A stretch of 38,966 bases of DNA from an uncultured Armatimonadota bacterium (GTDB lineage: Bacteria > Armatimonadota > Fimbriimonadia > Fimbriimonadales > Fimbriimonadaceae): assembly GCA_903927345.1 (NCBI GenBank), contig CAIYMO010000048.1, positions 1 to 38,966 on the forward strand, in the 5' to 3' direction. The number at the start of each line of letters is the position of its first letter. The first letter of the stretch is position 1. Under the pieces are notes generated by a model. The model was not told the DNA's origin. It did no database searches and saw only the letters and a list, made by a program, of their open reading frames with translations. This document shows positions 38,828-38,966 of the stretch, piece by piece. Position numbers and translations under genes: made by a program.

Positions 38828-38965
38828 TTACCAGTTGTATCTTAAACTCTTCTTGTTGGCACCCCAGTCTTTAAGACCACTGCTTGTCAGTTGAGGCGTG
38901 ACCTCGTGTGGCAGATCGTGGGGGCTGGGTGCCTCCTTTGGACCTCGAACAGCATCTGGGCAGCC
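38828..38965 (-). CDS. C-terminal tail of an unidentified gene (partial)
   Basis: The minus strand is open from the window edge to the TAA at 38830-38828, giving 45 residues (from GCPDAVRGPKEAPSPHDLPH to ANKKSLRYNW). The frame has coding-like composition and ends 100 bases before the GTG of the next gene on the same strand. Given the RHS fragment downstream, it may be the tip of an RHS-type or other polymorphic toxin. That is a guess; the tail alone has no diagnostic motif. Confidence 0.45.
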   Translation of the reverse strand, partial: GCPDAVRGPKEAPSPHDLPHEVTPQLTSSGLKDWGANKKSLRYNW

Positions 38966-38966
38966 A

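Noticed and set aside
1-38966. CRISPR array, prophage, IS element or integrase
   Set aside because: No regularly spaced repeats, transposase or recombinase motifs, or terminal inverted repeats were seen anywhere in the window.

Overview
The window looks like a chromosomal segment of an Armatimonadota bacterium, probably from the Fimbriimonas group. This is inference. It rests on three DUF1559-type pseudopilins with nearly identical N-termini, many stand-alone secreted or lipoprotein genes, short gene clusters, and a dapF gene that implies a diderm-type DAP cell wall. No phage, IS element or CRISPR array was seen. The only accessory-looking stretch is the right-hand 2.1 kb, which holds RHS-type debris.

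Layout. 1-1290: end of a helix-hairpin-helix protein, then a membrane-anchored protein with a His/Ala/Lys-rich linker and a terminator. 1306-6378: acyl-CoA dehydrogenase; SRPBCC protein and cupin on the minus strand; M14 carboxypeptidase; and a lipoprotein with Ig-like repeats fused to a cyclophilin domain. 6350-12967: a minus-strand lipoprotein, then a tightly spaced plus-strand run purL - TPR protein - nadK - OppF-like ATPase - phoU. 12981-17105: minus-strand N-formylglutamate amidohydrolase, tRNA-Leu(UAA), dapF, a 642 aa unknown coiled-coil protein and a 135 aa unknown. 17129-17578: a VOC dioxygenase-like protein. 17592-22036: a small lipoprotein, then the operon lacI - GH13 maltodextrin hydrolase - pseudopilin, joined by ATGA overlaps and controlled by a pair of palindromic operators. 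22117-26626: a CheY-like regulator divergent from FAH-fold protein - M16 protease - GAF/GAF/HisKA_2 kinase - small membrane protein. 26652-31474: phenylalanine hydroxylase, a 2-oxoacid dehydrogenase E2, a sulfatase and an aldo/keto reductase. 31479-36850: pseudopilin, UgpC/MalK-type ATPase, a third pseudopilin, beta-propeller phytase and purB. 36851-38966: mostly non-coding, then a decayed RHS core fragment, a membrane protein of unknown function and the tail of another gene.

The most general signal is in transcription starts. At least nine genes that are not inside operons have a TANNNT -10-like hexamer ending 6-8 bases before the start codon and no Shine-Dalgarno sequence, which suggests leaderless mRNAs. 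Several divergent gene pairs share or interleave these hexamers. At purL the two divergent coding regions overlap at their 5' ends, and each -10 lies inside the other gene. Genes inside operons, and a minority of first genes (TPR protein, lacI, UgpC ATPase), instead have recognisable GGAG/GAGG ribosome binding sites.

All family calls come from reading motifs by eye. No database search was run.
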